DNA of 64,000 nt from Streptomyces sp. R33 (GTDB lineage: Bacteria; Actinomycetota; Actinomycetes; Streptomycetales; Streptomycetaceae), in NCBI RefSeq assembly GCF_041200175.1, contig NZ_CP165727.1, positions 2,232,001-2,296,000 of the forward strand, given 5' to 3'. Below, piece by piece: positions 16,302-24,274 of the stretch. Each line of letters opens with the position of its first letter. Positions within the stretch are counted from its first letter, which is position 1. The notes beneath the pieces are model-generated. The model did not search any database, had not been told where the DNA came from, and was given only the letters and a program-made list of their open reading frames with translations. The translations under genes were made by a program, and so were the position numbers.

Positions 16302-19070
16302 TCAGCCGCCGCTGGCTGTTCCGGCGTCGCCCTCCGCAAGCGCGATCCGGGCCAGGTGGACCCGCGAGCGCACCGAGAGCTTGCGGAAGATCGACGCCAG
16401 ATGGGTGTTGACCGTGTGCGGGGAGACGACGAGGGCCTCCGCGGCCGACCGGTTGGTGTGACCCGCGGCGATCAGCCGGGCCACCTTGCGTTCCGAGGCC
16501 GTGAGCGCGTCCCAGCCCTGGGCGGGGCGCGGCCGCAGGCCTCCGGTGCGCCGGCCGGAGCGGCTGGTGGCCCGTTCCAGATCGGCCCGGACCCGGTCGG
16601 CCTCGACATCGGCTCCCGCCTGGGCGTAGATGTCGTGGGCCCTGGTCAGGGCGGGTGTCGCGGCGGGGTCGCCTGCTGTGAGGAGCGCGCGCCCGAGGTC
16701 GGCGGATGCGGCGGCGAGGGGCAGCGGCCGGGGGCCGGTGAGGAGGATGCGCACCGACCGCTCCAAGAGTTCGTGGTCGGCGTTCGCCAGGGCGGACGCG
16801 TGGGCGGCCACCCCCTGGGCGGTCGGCACGCCGGGGTTGCGGGTGGCGTGTTCGACAGCCTGGGCCGCGAGGTCCTCGGCCAGGTTCCGGTCCCCGCCGC
16901 GCAGGGCGATCCGCACGGCCTGGACGACATGGGGGCGCAGGAGCCGCCATCGGAGGAAGGGGTGGTCACACTGCACGGATCGGACCAGTTCGGCCGCTGC
17001 CGCGTGGTCGCCGTCGGCGTCGGCGACGACGGCCTCGAAGTACTGGTGCGTGGCGTGGTTGCCCGTGTTCGGCCGATCGGCCACGGTCGCCCGCACGACG
17101 TCCAGGTGTTCCCGCGCGGCTTCGCGGTCGCCGCGCAGCATCGCGAGGAAGCCGCGGTTGACGCGGATGTTGACCAGGTTGCCGGGCAGGTGGAGGTCCG
17201 CTTCGAGCCGCTCGGCGGTGACGAGGTCGGCGTCCGCGTCGTCGAGCCGGCCGAGCCCCATGTTCAGGGTTCCCTGGGCCCAGATCAGCATGGCGGGGCG
17301 CAGGGGAGCGCCGCCCGCCGTCCGGAGCAGTCGCCGTACGGTGTCGAAGTCGTCCATGTGGATCCGGGCGACGGCCTCCTCGGGCAGGAAGGCCGTGTCG
17401 AACACGCTCAGCGCCGTGTGGTGTTCGACGGCGGCGGCGCAGTCGCCCGCGTTGAGGGCGATCTCGCCGAGGCCCCACAGCGCGAGGACACGGGCCTCCC
17501 GGTCACCGGACCGCTCCGCCTCGGCGAGCGCCCGTTCGCCGGTCTCGCGAGCGGCCCCGAGGTCGCGCCCGCGGGACCGGGCGAGGGCCTGCCGGGCGAT
17601 GAGCCGGGCGCGGATCGTCGGGTCGGTGACGGCTGCCAGTGCGGCCGTCGAGCGGCGGGTCAGCTCGTGGACGTCGTCGAGGTGCCACAGCGTGTCGCCG
17701 AGTACGGACTGCAGACGGGCGAAGACGTCAAGGGGCGGCTGCCGGGCGAGCAGCGTGTCGCCGGTATCCCGTGCCTGGGTGTACCGGCCCGCGCGGGTCA
17801 GCGCGACGATGGCCCGTTCTCCCACGTCGAACACCATGGGCGCATGGGGCGGTACGAGTTCCAGGGCGCGTACGGCCAGGTCGGCGGCGAGGTCGGGCAT
17901 CACGGCGATCACGTCCGTGGCGGCCGTGCCGAGCAGCCCGATCGCCTCCTGGTCGCCTGGTTCGGCGCTCTTCAGCAGATGCGGGACCGCGTCGGTGGAG
18001 CTCCGGCCCGCCGCGACGAGCCGGCTCGCGGCCTCCCGGTGCAGCGCCCGGCGTACGGAGGGGGCGAGATCGGCGTACACCGCCTGGCGGAGCAGGTCGT
18101 GGCGGAACCGGAGGCGCTCGCCGTCGTCGTGGAGGAGGGCGGCGGCGATCGCCTCGTCCACTTCGGCGCTGAGTCCGGAGGCGGGCCGACCGCACAGGGC
18201 GGCGGCGTCCGCGAGCGAGAACGCGCGGCCGAGGACCGAGCCGATCCGCAGGAAGTGGAGGGTGTCCGGCCGGAGGTCGGCCAGCCGGTCGCGTACGCCG
18301 AGGACCAGCCGCTCCGGAGGCTCCGACGCGTCCGCGCCCGACGCCGCGATGCCCGTGAGCATCTCGGCCGCGAGGAAGGGGTTGCCTCCCGCCCCGTCGA
18401 GGAGTTCCGCGACCTCCGTCGGCACGTCCCCCCCGAGGACGTCCCGTCCCAGCTCGGCCAGGGCCGTGTCGGACAGCGGCCGGAGGGGGAGGGTCGTCGT
18501 CCGCGGCCCCTGCCCGTACAGTTCCGGGTCGTTCCTGCCCGTGAGCAGCCAGAGGACCGGGCAGCTGAGCAGCCGTGTCGGCATGACACTCAGGGCGAAC
18601 CGGCTCAGCGGGTCGGCCCATTGGACGTCGTCGACCGCGATCAGTACGGGCGTGCCCGCCGAGCGTTCCTCGATCAGCTGGGCCAGTCGTTCGACGAGCC
18701 AGACGCGCTGGTCGTGATGGCCCGCGAGGTCTGCGAAGTCCGTGCTGGACAGCAACGGCGGGTCACCGTGCAGGAGGCCGGAGGCCAGTGAGGCGAGCGG
18801 TGCCAGCTCGTGCAGTTCCTCGGCGCGTCCATGGCTGATGACGAACCCGTGAGCCCGCGCGATCGAGACGGTCTCCTGCAGCAGTACGGTCTTCCCGATC
18901 CCGGGCTCGCCCAGGAGCAGCGCGATCGCTCCTCCCTCGCCGTCGCGCACCGCCTCGACCAGGGCGCGCAGCCGCTCCAGCTCGGCTTCACGGCCCCGCA
19001 GCCCGGGCCGGCTCAGCCCCGCGCTCCCGGGCACCGCCATGCCTTCTCCCTCGGGCCGCTCGGGGCTCAT
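16302..19070 (-). CDS. LuxR-family ATP-binding regulator (LAL type), coupled to a sugar transporter
   Basis: A 922-aa LAL protein. Walker A is canonical (GEPGIGKT, 54-61), Walker B is VLIAVDDVQWADP, the middle is TPR-like helices, and the C-terminal LuxR helix-turn-helix reads LTASERKVARLIAAGHTNRSAAEALVV in part. Start ATG at 19070 overlaps the stop of the upstream permease gene by 4 bases (ATGA), which fixes the start and makes the regulator the last gene of the sugar uptake operon. MalT-like regulators of this architecture respond to sugars, so it probably controls the operon that encodes it; that is inference from context. Confidence 0.9.
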   Translation of the reverse strand: MSPERPEGEGMAVPGSAGLSRPGLRGREAELERLRALVEAVRDGEGGAIALLLGEPGIGKTVLLQETVSIARAHGFVISHGRAEELHELAPLASLASGLLHGDPPLLSSTDFADLAGHHDQRVWLVERLAQLIEERSAGTPVLIAVDDVQWADPLSRFALSVMPTRLLSCPVLWLLTGRNDPELYGQGPRTTTLPLRPLSDTALAELGRDVLGGDVPTEVAELLDGAGGNPFLAAEMLTGIAASGADASEPPERLVLGVRDRLADLRPDTLHFLRIGSVLGRAFSLADAAALCGRPASGLSAEVDEAIAAALLHDDGERLRFRHDLLRQAVYADLAPSVRRALHREAASRLVAAGRSSTDAVPHLLKSAEPGDQEAIGLLGTAATDVIAVMPDLAADLAVRALELVPPHAPMVFDVGERAIVALTRAGRYTQARDTGDTLLARQPPLDVFARLQSVLGDTLWHLDDVHELTRRSTAALAAVTDPTIRARLIARQALARSRGRDLGAARETGERALAEAERSGDREARVLALWGLGEIALNAGDCAAAVEHHTALSVFDTAFLPEEAVARIHMDDFDTVRRLLRTAGGAPLRPAMLIWAQGTLNMGLGRLDDADADLVTAERLEADLHLPGNLVNIRVNRGFLAMLRGDREAAREHLDVVRATVADRPNTGNHATHQYFEAVVADADGDHAAAAELVRSVQCDHPFLRWRLLRPHVVQAVRIALRGGDRNLAEDLAAQAVEHATRNPGVPTAQGVAAHASALANADHELLERSVRILLTGPRPLPLAAASADLGRALLTAGDPAATPALTRAHDIYAQAGADVEADRVRADLERATSRSGRRTGGLRPRPAQGWDALTASERKVARLIAAGHTNRSAAEALVVSPHTVNTHLASIFRKLSVRSRVHLARIALAEGDAGTASGG

Positions 19071-19954
19071 CCCTTGACCGATCCGGCGAGCAGTCCCCGC
19101 GCGAAGTGCCGCCGGAGGGAGAAGAAGACGAGCAGCGGGACGAACGCCGCCACGAAGGCTCCTGCGGTGAGCCGCTGCCACTCGTTGCCGTACGTCCCGG
19201 CCAGGCTCGCCAGTCTGACCGTCATCGGCGCGGTCTCGGCCGTTCCGCCCAGCAGGGTCAGTGCCACGAGGAGGTCGTTCCACACCCAGATGAACTGGAT
19301 GATGGCGAAGGAGACCAGGGCCGGGCGGGCCAGGGGCAGCACGATCCGGAGCAGCAGCGTCCCGTGTGACGCGCCATCGACGCGGGCGGCCTCGATCAGG
19401 TCCCGGGGCAGCCCTGCCAGGAAGTTGTGCAGGAGGAACACCGCGAACGGCAGCGCGAAGACCGTGTGGGCGAACCAGACCTGGCCGAAACGCGCCGGAC
19501 CGGTGAGGTTCCACGCGGGCAGGAACAGCCAGCCCTGGGAGAACAGCTTCAGGAGGGGGACGAGCGCCATCTGGAGCGGCACGACCTGGAGCGCGAAGAT
19601 GCCGACGACGAGCGCGTCCCGCCCCCTGAAGTCGATCCACGCCAGGGCGTACGCCGCGAAGAAGGCCAGCACGAGCGGGAACAGCACCGAGGGAAGGGTG
19701 ATGACGACGGAGTTGACGAAGTACTCCGCGAGCCGCCCCGACCCGTTCCCGCCCCCGGACAGCACCTCGCCGTAGTTGTCGAGCGTGAGATGCGGCGTAC
19801 CGAACACGGTCCACCAGCCCGTCGTCTTGATCTCCTCCTCGGGACGGAACGAGGAGAGCAGCAGACCGAGGGTCGGTGTCGTCCAGAGGACCGCGATCAC
19901 CACGGCGATCGACGTGAAGGCGCGGGAGGCCAGACGCTCCCGGACGCCGTTCAC
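19067..19954 (-). CDS. carbohydrate ABC transporter permease (second, MalG-like)
   Basis: A 295-aa inner-membrane permease with six predicted helices and the EAA loop EAARVDGASHGTLLLRIVLPLARP that docks the ATPase. It is of the CUT1 sugar family. Start is a GTG at 19954 (VNGVRERL), overlapping the stop of the other permease as GTGA; the stop overlaps the LAL gene. No ATP-binding gene is present in the operon; in Streptomyces such systems usually share the ATPase MsiK. Confidence 0.92.
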   Translation of the reverse strand: MNGVRERLASRAFTSIAVVIAVLWTTPTLGLLLSSFRPEEEIKTTGWWTVFGTPHLTLDNYGEVLSGGGNGSGRLAEYFVNSVVITLPSVLFPLVLAFFAAYALAWIDFRGRDALVVGIFALQVVPLQMALVPLLKLFSQGWLFLPAWNLTGPARFGQVWFAHTVFALPFAVFLLHNFLAGLPRDLIEAARVDGASHGTLLLRIVLPLARPALVSFAIIQFIWVWNDLLVALTLLGGTAETAPMTVRLASLAGTYGNEWQRLTAGAFVAAFVPLLVFFSLRRHFARGLLAGSVKG

Positions 19955-20916
19955 GCCGTCCTCCGCTGTGCCCGGACCTGGTGGGCGACGAAGGGGGTGA
20001 CGAGGACGAAGAGGAGCACGGCGAGCGCCGCACCGCGGCCCGTCTCGCCGTAGCGGAAGGTCTGGTCGTACATCTCGTGGGCGATGACGCCCGTGTCGAA
20101 CTGTCCGCCGGTCATGGTCCTGACGATGTCGAAGGCCTTGAAGGTGCCGATCGTCTGGGCGAGGACCACGACGAGCAGCGTGGGCCTGATCGACGGCATG
20201 GTGATCCGCCAGAAGATCTGCCGGGGGGACGCGCCGTCGAGTCGGGCCGCCTCGGTCAGCTCTCCGGGAACGGCCCTGATCGCGGCGGCCAGCAGGACGG
20301 CTGCGAAGCCCGCCTGTGTCCACACCATCACCACGATGAGGAACAGGACGTTCCAGGGAGAGTGCACGAGCCATTGCCTCGGTTCGCCGCCGAACGCGAC
20401 GACGAGCTGGTTCAGCAGCCCGATCTGCCCGGCCTCCGCGGGACGGTAGGCGTAGACGAACTTCCAGACGACACCCGCGCCGACGAAGGAGATCGCCATC
20501 GGCATCAGGACGAGGGACAGCGCGAACGCTCTGAACCGCGACCGTACGACGGCCGCCGCGTAGAGCAGACCGACCGAGGCTGCCAGCAACGGCACGAGCA
20601 CCACCCACGCCAGGGTGTTGCGCAGCGCCACCATCGCCCGGGGGTCGGTGACCATCCACACGTAGTTGTCGAAGCCGGCCCACGCGTCTCCCCCGCTGTC
20701 GGTGAACGACAGGACCAGGGTGCGCAGACCGGGCAGGAGAAGACCGACCGTGAGTAGCAGCAGCGCGGGGGCCAGCAGGAGAAGGGCCGCGGCCCTTCTT
20801 CGAAACGGCCCCCGGTGCAGCGCCAGCAGGATCAGGGAGACCACCGCCGCGAAGGCGGCGACGCCCTGGAGCAGGTACAGCAGCTTGGGCTGCTGGGCGA
20901 CGGCGTCGAACGACAT
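19951..20916 (-). CDS. carbohydrate ABC transporter permease (first, MalF-like)
   Basis: A 321-aa permease with several hydrophobic helices and the EAA motif EAARLDGASPRQIFWRITMPSIRP. It pairs with the 19067 permease to form the sugar channel. The start ATG at 20916 shares its A with the TGA of the binding-protein gene, so translation is coupled. Confidence 0.92.
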   Translation of the reverse strand: MSFDAVAQQPKLLYLLQGVAAFAAVVSLILLALHRGPFRRRAAALLLLAPALLLLTVGLLLPGLRTLVLSFTDSGGDAWAGFDNYVWMVTDPRAMVALRNTLAWVVLVPLLAASVGLLYAAAVVRSRFRAFALSLVLMPMAISFVGAGVVWKFVYAYRPAEAGQIGLLNQLVVAFGGEPRQWLVHSPWNVLFLIVVMVWTQAGFAAVLLAAAIRAVPGELTEAARLDGASPRQIFWRITMPSIRPTLLVVVLAQTIGTFKAFDIVRTMTGGQFDTGVIAHEMYDQTFRYGETGRGAALAVLLFVLVTPFVAHQVRAQRRTA

Positions 20917-22247
20917 CAGTGGCTCGGCCAGGACCGTTCGATGGAGTCGGCGACCTGCCGGGTGCTCGCGCCGCCGATCCAGTCGACGGCTCCCTTCCAG
21001 AACGTCCCGGCGCCGACCGACGCGGGCATCAGGTCCGAACCGTCGAACCTGAACTGTGTCCCGGGGTCCTGGAGCAGCTGGATCGAGAGCCTGTCGACCG
21101 GGGTGGCGGCGTTCGCCGGATCCACGCCCTTGTTCGCCGAGACGAACGGGCCCTTCTTCATACGCGCGTTCGCGAAGTCCGCGGAGGCCAGATACTCCTG
21201 GAACGCCCGCACTTCGGGACGGTCGGCGAACGCCGCGGTGAACACCCCACCGCCCAGTACGGGGCGGTCGGCCGGGTCTGCCCCCGGCAGGAGGAAGGCG
21301 TAGACGTCCTTGTCCGGTCCGATCTCGGTTCCCTTCGGCCACATGTCGGCATAGAACGAGGCCTGGCGGTGCATCGCACAGTCGCCGGAGAGAACCGGTG
21401 TGCCGGCCTCCTGGAAGGAGATCGACGCCATCGAACGGGCCGGACCGAAACCGCCGTTGGCGTACCGGTCGTTCTTGAGGATGGACCCCACGGTGTCCAT
21501 GGCCATGATCACCCGCGGGTCGTTGAACGGGATCTTGTGGGTGACCCACTGGTCGTAGACGTCCGTGCCCTGCTGACGCAGCAGGACGTCCTCGATCCAG
21601 TCCGTGACGGGCCAGCCGGTCGCCTCGGCGGACTCGATGCCCGCGCACCACGGCTTGACGCCCGACGCCGCGGCCTTCTCCGTCACGGCCATCAGCTCGG
21701 ACCACGTACGGGGAACGCTCAGTCCCCTGTCGCGGAAGAACTTCGGCGAGTACCAAACGAACGACTTCACGTTCGCGACCAGCGGCGTGCCGTAGAGGGT
21801 GCCGTTCACGGTCGCGTAGCTGTTCCAGTCAGCCGACCAGCCCTGCTTCGCGAGGGCCACGACCCCGGCGCTCGCGGGCTTGAGCTTCCCCGCCCGCGCA
21901 AAGCGTTCCAGGAGCCCGGGCTGAGGGAAGAACGCCACGTCCGGCACACTCCCGCCGTCGACCCGGAGCTGGATCTGGGCCTCGAACTCCCCGTCCCCCT
22001 CGTACTGGACGTCGATTCCCGTGCAGTCCGCGAAGTCCGCCCAGGTCTCTTCGAACAGGTCGGCCTCCCGGTCCCGGTTCTCCGCGTAGACGGTGACCTT
22101 GGTGCCGGGGTGCTTGCCGTACCTGGCGTACGGCCCACAGTCCACGGCGGTGTGCGACCGCGAGCCACCGTCCTGCGGAACACCACAGGCAGCGGCAAGG
22201 GCGGCGAGGGGGATGACGGCGAGCGCGAGCCTCGCGCCGAACCTCAT
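20916..22247 (-). CDS. extracellular sugar-binding lipoprotein of an ABC transporter
   Basis: The 443-aa precursor begins with a lipoprotein signal: basic MRFGAR, hydrophobic LALAVIPLAAL and a lipobox AAAC at about 19-22. The rest is a family 1 solute-binding fold (VTVYAENRD, then PDVAFFPQPGLLERFA and TPLVANVKSFVWYSP). It should capture an oligosaccharide or glucoside at the outer face for the two permeases encoded next. It is the first gene of a four-gene operon (binding protein, two permeases, LAL regulator). A 20-bp inverted repeat lies 80 bases upstream. Confidence 0.92.
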   Translation of the reverse strand: MRFGARLALAVIPLAALAAACGVPQDGGSRSHTAVDCGPYARYGKHPGTKVTVYAENRDREADLFEETWADFADCTGIDVQYEGDGEFEAQIQLRVDGGSVPDVAFFPQPGLLERFARAGKLKPASAGVVALAKQGWSADWNSYATVNGTLYGTPLVANVKSFVWYSPKFFRDRGLSVPRTWSELMAVTEKAAASGVKPWCAGIESAEATGWPVTDWIEDVLLRQQGTDVYDQWVTHKIPFNDPRVIMAMDTVGSILKNDRYANGGFGPARSMASISFQEAGTPVLSGDCAMHRQASFYADMWPKGTEIGPDKDVYAFLLPGADPADRPVLGGGVFTAAFADRPEVRAFQEYLASADFANARMKKGPFVSANKGVDPANAATPVDRLSIQLLQDPGTQFRFDGSDLMPASVGAGTFWKGAVDWIGGASTRQVADSIERSWPSH

Positions 22248-22327
22248 GGGCGCATCTTCTCCGATCACCCGCCGAAGGGGTCCTCGGGGGCGATCAGAAG
22301 CTACCAGCGCTCGAACATTATCGACTA

Positions 22328-22347
22328 ATCGTTCGATCCTGAACGAT
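22328..22347. promoter_or_regulatory. inverted repeat upstream of the sugar transporter operon
   Basis: ATCGTTC and GAACGAT are separated by 6 bases, in an AT-rich stretch 81 bases before the binding-protein start and just after the stop of the upstream hydrolase at 22352. It could be an operator for the operon or, less likely without a T tract, a terminator for the hydrolase gene. ATCGA and TCGAT nearby (about 22320-22337) add to the symmetric look. Confidence 0.45.
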
Positions 22348-22351
22348 CGGG

Positions 22352-23077
22352 TCAGTGGGCGGTGGACCGGGCCGCGTCCTGGATCAGCTCCGCCACGGCC
22401 TTGGGCTGGGCAAGCATGACCAGATGGGAGGAGTCGACCTCGACGGTGGTCATGCCGGCGCGCTCGTACCCGTAGCGCTCCACATCGGGGTTGATCGTGC
22501 GGTCGGAGGAGGCGACCAGACCCCACGAGGGCTTGGTCTTCCACGCCGCGACAGGCGCCGCCTCCGAGAAGGCCCGTGCGGCCAGGGGGCGCTGGGAGAC
22601 GGCGAGCACCGCGGCGAGGCCGGGGTCGACGTCCGCCGCGAAGAGGGCGGGGAACCTCTCGATCTCCACCGAGACGTCGGTGCCGGTCTCGGTGGAGCCG
22701 GCCACCGGGAACGGGGTGTAGACAAGCGCGTCGGCGAGACCGGAGTCGGGGAAGCGGCCCTGCAGCTCGCCCAGGCTCTCGCCCTCCTCCAGCGCGTATC
22801 CCGCGAGGTACACCAGTGCGCGGACGTTGTCCTCCGTGCCGGCGAGGGTGATGACGGCACCGCCGTAGGAGTGCCCGACCAGGATCACGGGGCCTTCGAC
22901 GGCGCGGATCACCGAGGCGATGTACGCGGCGTCGTCGACGAGGCTGCGGTTGGGCACCGCCGGGGCCACCACTTCCATGCCGGCAGCGGTCAGCTCGGGG
23001 ATGACGCGGGCGAAGCTGGAGGCGTCGGCGAAGGCGCCGTGGACCAGGACGACGGTGGGGCGGGCGTGTCGGGGCAT
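22352..23077 (-). CDS. alpha/beta hydrolase (paralogue 2)
   Basis: A 241-aa cytosolic hydrolase with VVLVHGAFADASSF and the elbow VGHSYGGAV (Ser70), a late VDSSHLVMLAQP histidine box and no signal peptide. It is plainly a paralogue of the products at 6386-7099 and 27159-27989; unlike the first it keeps the serine. Start MPRHARPT at 23077 is supported by GAGGAG upstream. Substrate unknown; relatives are annotated as esterases. Confidence 0.9.
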   Translation of the reverse strand: MPRHARPTVVLVHGAFADASSFARVIPELTAAGMEVVAPAVPNRSLVDDAAYIASVIRAVEGPVILVGHSYGGAVITLAGTEDNVRALVYLAGYALEEGESLGELQGRFPDSGLADALVYTPFPVAGSTETGTDVSVEIERFPALFAADVDPGLAAVLAVSQRPLAARAFSEAAPVAAWKTKPSWGLVASSDRTINPDVERYGYERAGMTTVEVDSSHLVMLAQPKAVAELIQDAARSTAH

Positions 23078-23160
23078 GGGGGAACTCCTCGGTGCTGGAA
23101 GGGGGATGGGGCAGGGGATGCGGGAGACGGGAGGCGGATGTGTGGTGTTCGTGTGGTGCT

Positions 23161-23475
23161 TCACAGGCCGAAGCGGGCGCGCCTCGCCTCGGGCACCAGG
23201 TCGGTGTACTCGGGGTGCTTGCCGATCCAGCCCCGGATGAAGGGGCAGTACGGCAGGACGCGCAGCCCTCGGGCCCGGGCGTCGTCGAGGACCCCGCGGG
23301 CGAGGAGCCCGCCCAGGCCCCGGCCGGCGGACCGGCTGTCGATCTCGGTGTGGATGAAGGCGATCTCGCCCTCCGAGAGGTGGTACTCGGCGAAGCCGGC
23401 GGTCTCGGCGCCGGCTTCGCCGGCGAGGATCTCATACCGGGACTTCTCGGGCCGGTCCGTCACCTGCGGTTCCAT
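23161..23475 (-). CDS. small GNAT-fold N-acetyltransferase (YjdJ type)
   Basis: A 104-aa protein matching the short Acetyltransf_CG group: SRYEILAGEAGAETAGFAEY, then IAFIHTEIDSRSAGRGLGGLL (acetyl-CoA loop R/G-x-G-L-G) and LPYCPFIRGWIGKHPEY at the end. Length is normal for this group. It probably acetylates a small molecule or protein with acetyl-CoA. It sits in the same-direction run between a membrane protein gene and a hydrolase gene. Confidence 0.88.
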   Translation of the reverse strand: MEPQVTDRPEKSRYEILAGEAGAETAGFAEYHLSEGEIAFIHTEIDSRSAGRGLGGLLARGVLDDARARGLRVLPYCPFIRGWIGKHPEYTDLVPEARRARFGL

Positions 23476-23520
23476 GGGTGCTCCTGTGCGGTCGTCGTGT
23501 GACGGGGTGGGTGGGTGCGG

Positions 23521-24258
23521 TCAGAGCGTGCGGCGTACGCCCGCCTGGCGTTCCAGGTTGCGGAGTTGGACGGACAGGTCGCCTTCCACGGCGAGGTGGG
23601 CGGGGCCGCTGCGGCCGATGGGCAGGACCTGCTCGCTGCGCATGTCCTCGAGCATCAGGGCGAACGCCGTGTACATCGCGACGAGCGCCACCACGAGGCC
23701 GAGCGCGCCGGACGTGCGCGTCAGCCATTCGGCGCCGGTGATGCCCGCGAGGCCGGTGGCCGCCCAGCGGGGCAGGGAGACCGCGAGGACGAGCCACAGC
23801 GCGCGCTTGGGCCGGGTCACGGCGGTCATCAGGGCCCCGAAGCAGAGGAGCGCCAGGTTGAACACGCCGAGGACCTGAAGGCCGTCGGCCGCGCCGCTGA
23901 GCATGATGAGCGAGTAGGGCAGCCAGCTGCCGGCGAACACCGCCATCAGCGTCGCCGCGATCACGTCACGGGCTCCGAAGGCCAGGAAGCTCACCAGGAG
24001 TTGCAGGGCGAAGGCCGGCAGTACGGTGAAGGCGACGGCGCTGCGGGCCGTCTGGTCGAAGATCCCGAGCTGCAGGCAGCCCGTCATCACGGAGCCGATG
24101 GCTATCGTGAAGAAGCCGAGCGGCATGGGTGAGGCGATGGGGCGCAGGTTGATCCGTGTCATCGACCGGAGGTCCGGCTCGAAACGGCGTCCCGGGGGAA
24201 CGTCCGGCAGGGTTGGCGGCGTGTCGCCGCCGTCGGCGGCGGGGGAGGCTGCGGACAT
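23521..24258 (-). CDS. membrane protein, GPR1/FUN34/YaaH-like
   Basis: A 245-aa protein with about six hydrophobic helices between residues 45 and 210. The sequence around the first helix (RPIASPMPLGFFTIAIGSV) resembles the NPxPLG signature of the GPR1/FUN34/YaaH acetate-transporter family, so a small-acid or ammonium transport role is possible. The match is partial and I hold it loosely. It starts 17 bases after the stop of... the upstream amidohydrolase and is likely in one operon with it. Confidence 0.6.
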   Translation of the reverse strand: MSAASPAADGGDTPPTLPDVPPGRRFEPDLRSMTRINLRPIASPMPLGFFTIAIGSVMTGCLQLGIFDQTARSAVAFTVLPAFALQLLVSFLAFGARDVIAATLMAVFAGSWLPYSLIMLSGAADGLQVLGVFNLALLCFGALMTAVTRPKRALWLVLAVSLPRWAATGLAGITGAEWLTRTSGALGLVVALVAMYTAFALMLEDMRSEQVLPIGRSGPAHLAVEGDLSVQLRNLERQAGVRRTL

Positions 24259-24274
24259 CGGGTGGATCTCTCTT

